In this document: in pieces, positions 62,235 to 64,000 of the stretch
How positions within the stretch are numbered: position 1 is the stretch's first letter
Layout of the letters: each line of letters starts with the position of its first letter
Origin: Actinotalea sp. Marseille-Q4924
Lineage (GTDB): Bacteria; Actinomycetota; Actinomycetes; Actinomycetales; Cellulomonadaceae
NCBI RefSeq assembly: GCF_916618755.1
Contig: NZ_CAKAKB010000006.1
Span: 310,001 to 374,000, forward strand
DNA length: 64,000 bases
Direction: 5' to 3'
Program-made: the position numbers and the translations under genes
The notes under the pieces: model-generated
Database searches by the model: none
The model's input: only the letters and a program-made list of their open reading frames with translations
Told to the model about the DNA's origin: nothing

Positions 62235-63350
62235 ATGCCCGACCGCCCACCGCCGACGACGGCGCACGACGTCGCCCTCCTGAGGCTGGTCGCCCAGCGC
62301 CTGGCCGGACCGCGCGCCGGCACGCCGCGCGAGGCGGTGGCCCACCTCACCGCCGTGCAGAGCCAGGACCTGCCCGGAGCACTGCGGTCGGTGGCCCTGC
62401 GGACGGGCAGCACCGTCGCGGACGTCGTCCGGGCTGTGGACGGCGGCGAGGTCGTGCGCACGTGGCCGATGCGCGGGACGCTCCATCTCGTCGACTCGCG
62501 GGACGCGCTCTGGATGGTGCCGCTCATGGCCGGACGGCCCCGTGCCGCTGCGGCGCAGCGACGGGGTCAGCTGGGACTCACGGACGAGCACGTCGAGAAG
62601 GCCGGGGTCGTGCTCACGGCGGCGCTCACCGGTGGTGCAGGCCTGAGCCGCCAGGAGGTGCTGGCGCTGTGGACGGACGCCGGTCTGCCGACGGCGCAGG
62701 GCGCCGGCTACCACCTGCTCGCCTTCCTCGCCCAGACCGGCGTCGTGTGCCTCGGGCCGTTCCGCGCCGGTGAGCAGGTGTTCGTCCTCACGGCGGAGTG
62801 GGTCCGGGACCCGCGTGTCCTCGGGCGGGACTTGGACGAGGAGGAGGCGCTCGCGGAGATCGCGCTCCGCTACGCGCAGGGCCACGGTCCGTCGAGCGTC
62901 CAGGACCTGGCGCGCTGGACCGGCCTGCCGCTCGGCCACGTGCGACGTGGGCTGGCGTCCGTGGCGGAGCAGCTGTCGACGCTCGAGCTGGACGGTCGAG
63001 TGCTGCACGTCGCGCCGGAGCTGCTCGACGCCTTCCCGGCGCACCGTGAGGACGCGCGTCGGACCATGCTTCTGCCGGGCTTCGACGAGATCGTGCTCGG
63101 CTATGCCGACCGGTCCGTGACCGTGGCGCCCGAGCACGCGGACCGGATCGTCCCCGGGGGGAACGGCGTGTTCCGGCCCACCGTCCTCCACGACGGCCGT
63201 GCCGTCGGCGTGTGGCGGGTCGTGGGGTCGGGGAAGCGGCGGCGCGTGGAGGCGGAGCCGTTCGGCCGGTGGCCGCGTGGGGTGGCGGCGGAGGTCGAGC
63301 GGCTCGGGGCGTCGGTCGTCGACGAGGGGGCAGCGACAGGCGGAGGGTGA
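62235..63350 (+). CDS. AlkZ-like winged-helix DNA glycosylase family protein
   Basis: The 371-residue protein of the HTH_42/AlkZ family has three winged-helix regions. The QxQ catalytic pair of AlkZ is visible in HLTAVQSQDLPGALRSVAL, with TWPMRGTLHLVDSRDALWM and LLPGFDEIVLGYADRSV as other hallmarks. Family members unhook interstrand crosslinks or remove bulky adducts in antibiotic producers, but most chromosomal homologues are untested. GGGGAG precedes ATG 62235. It is divergent from the DsbA gene. Confidence 0.85.
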   Translation: MPDRPPPTTAHDVALLRLVAQRLAGPRAGTPREAVAHLTAVQSQDLPGALRSVALRTGSTVADVVRAVDGGEVVRTWPMRGTLHLVDSRDALWMVPLMAGRPRAAAAQRRGQLGLTDEHVEKAGVVLTAALTGGAGLSRQEVLALWTDAGLPTAQGAGYHLLAFLAQTGVVCLGPFRAGEQVFVLTAEWVRDPRVLGRDLDEEEALAEIALRYAQGHGPSSVQDLARWTGLPLGHVRRGLASVAEQLSTLELDGRVLHVAPELLDAFPAHREDARRTMLLPGFDEIVLGYADRSVTVAPEHADRIVPGGNGVFRPTVLHDGRAVGVWRVVGSGKRRRVEAEPFGRWPRGVAAEVERLGASVVDEGAATGGG

Positions 63351-63515
63351 CGAGGAACGAGGCGACGTGATGCGCCTCTCGAATCACCCGAGTCCGCGAC
63401 CTCGCCTGGCGCCATGGGCTTCGAACGATGAAGGGCCATGGGTTGCGGGGCTTCCTCCACAGCATCGCGGTCCTTGGTCCCGTCCGTGTCGGTGCCTCGT
63501 TCTAGTGTCGTACAC

Positions 63516-64000
63516 ATGTTCGATGGCGTGGTGGTGGAGCGGACGGCGCAGGACGACGTCGCCGCGGCGCTGGCGATCGCGCGGTCGCGGGCGGGCCGGT
63601 CGATCCCGGCGCAGGACGTGGCGGTGCGGTGGGCGTTGAACCACCCCCACGCGGCCCGGTTCGCGGCTGCGGTCCCCGGTCCGGGGCTGGCCGGGATGGT
63701 GCAGGAGGTCGCGGTCGCCGACGCCCCCAGCGAGGACCTGCTGGAGGTGGTCGCGGCGTGGGACCGGCTGGCCGGGTGGGTGGTGGCCGGTCAGGCCAGG
63801 GTGCTGCAGGAGCTGCACCGCCGGGCGGTGGGGTCCACGTGGGCGGTCAAGGGCCTGCGGGACGAGGTCGCCGGGACCCTGGCCGCGTCGGGGCGGGCCG
63901 CGCAGGTCCTGCTGGACCGGGCCGTGGAGCTCGGTCACGCCCCGGAGGTCCACGACGCGTTGGCGCTCGGGGTGGTGTCGGTGCGCAAGGCGGACGTGCT
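63516..64000 (+). CDS. DUF222/13E12-type protein, N-terminal part (3' end outside window)
   Basis: The first 161 residues are present. The segment DLLEVVAAWDRLAGWVVAGQ, then LRDEVAGTLAASGRAAQVLL and LGHAPEVHDALALGVVSVRKADVL, is the DUF222 (13E12 repeat family) domain, which is usually followed by an HNH endonuclease domain. These genes are multicopy in actinobacteria. TAGTGT at 63503-63508 ends 7 nt before ATG 63516, another leaderless start. The 165-bp gap before it shows nothing else. Confidence 0.85.
   Translation, partial: MFDGVVVERTAQDDVAAALAIARSRAGRSIPAQDVAVRWALNHPHAARFAAAVPGPGLAGMVQEVAVADAPSEDLLEVVAAWDRLAGWVVAGQARVLQELHRRAVGSTWAVKGLRDEVAGTLAASGRAAQVLLDRAVELGHAPEVHDALALGVVSVRKADV

Noticed and set aside
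63516-64000. Mobile element at the right edge
   Set aside because: DUF222/HNH genes are multicopy in actinobacteria but no transposase, intein boundary or terminal repeat is visible in the available part.

Overview
The window is very GC-rich, densely packed bacterial DNA. It has frequent GTG starts, many 1-4 bp gene overlaps, F420-type enzymes and a fused OleBC protein. All of this points to an actinobacterium, most likely of the cellulomonad/micrococcal type. This placement is inferred from gene content, because no rRNA or tRNA gene is present. Most genes are ordinary chromosomal housekeeping genes, and no phage, insertion sequence or CRISPR array is seen.

Layout. 1-10.7 kb: MFS transporter tail, F420-type oxidoreductase coupled to a ComB-like phosphatase, M50 peptidase, flavodoxin-fold protein, phosphotransferase, an ABC-2 exporter pair divergent from a glucose-6-phosphate dehydrogenase. 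10.7-19.7 kb: methyltransferase, purine nucleoside phosphorylase with an odd basic insertion, MetP/MetS-type amino-acid importer, LmeA-like protein, SbcC/SbcD nuclease. 19.9-25.3 kb: S9 peptidase, STAS protein, YbaK deacylase, two-domain universal stress protein, NmrA-like reductase. 25.4-30.4 kb: oleA-oleBC-oleD, a complete long-chain olefin (head-to-head hydrocarbon) pathway. 30.8-41.2 kb: DUF1697, MOSC, HrpA helicase with an internal 27-nt repeat, PQQ-like propeller protein, Tag glycosylase, MutT, LuxR-type regulator. 41.5-46.3 kb: gcvP-gcvT-gcvH under a tandem glycine riboswitch. 46.3-51.9 kb: accessory-looking genes, including a lower-GC chimeric membrane protein and a TetR/alcohol dehydrogenase divergon with three operator palindromes. 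52-60 kb: a candidate structured RNA with a 12-residue ORF, a lipoprotein, a c-di-GMP-I (GEMM) riboswitch in front of a 50-residue protein, a Rieske-FAD oxidoreductase, PhzF, a FliA/WhiG-type sigma factor, and FlgN followed by what looks like the C-terminal stub of a hook-junction protein. 60-64 kb: an aldo/keto reductase broken by an 11-bp duplication, DsbA coupled to a small two-cysteine protein, an AlkZ-like protein and the start of a DUF222 gene.

Two themes tie the window together. First, about twenty genes have a TANNNT-like hexamer ending 6-7 nt (8 nt in one case) before the start codon. This is the signature of leaderless transcription, and it resolves several start choices. Second, the 52-60 kb stretch combines a c-di-GMP sensor, a motility sigma factor and a flagellar chaperone with no filament genes nearby, which suggests either a displaced or a decaying motility locus.
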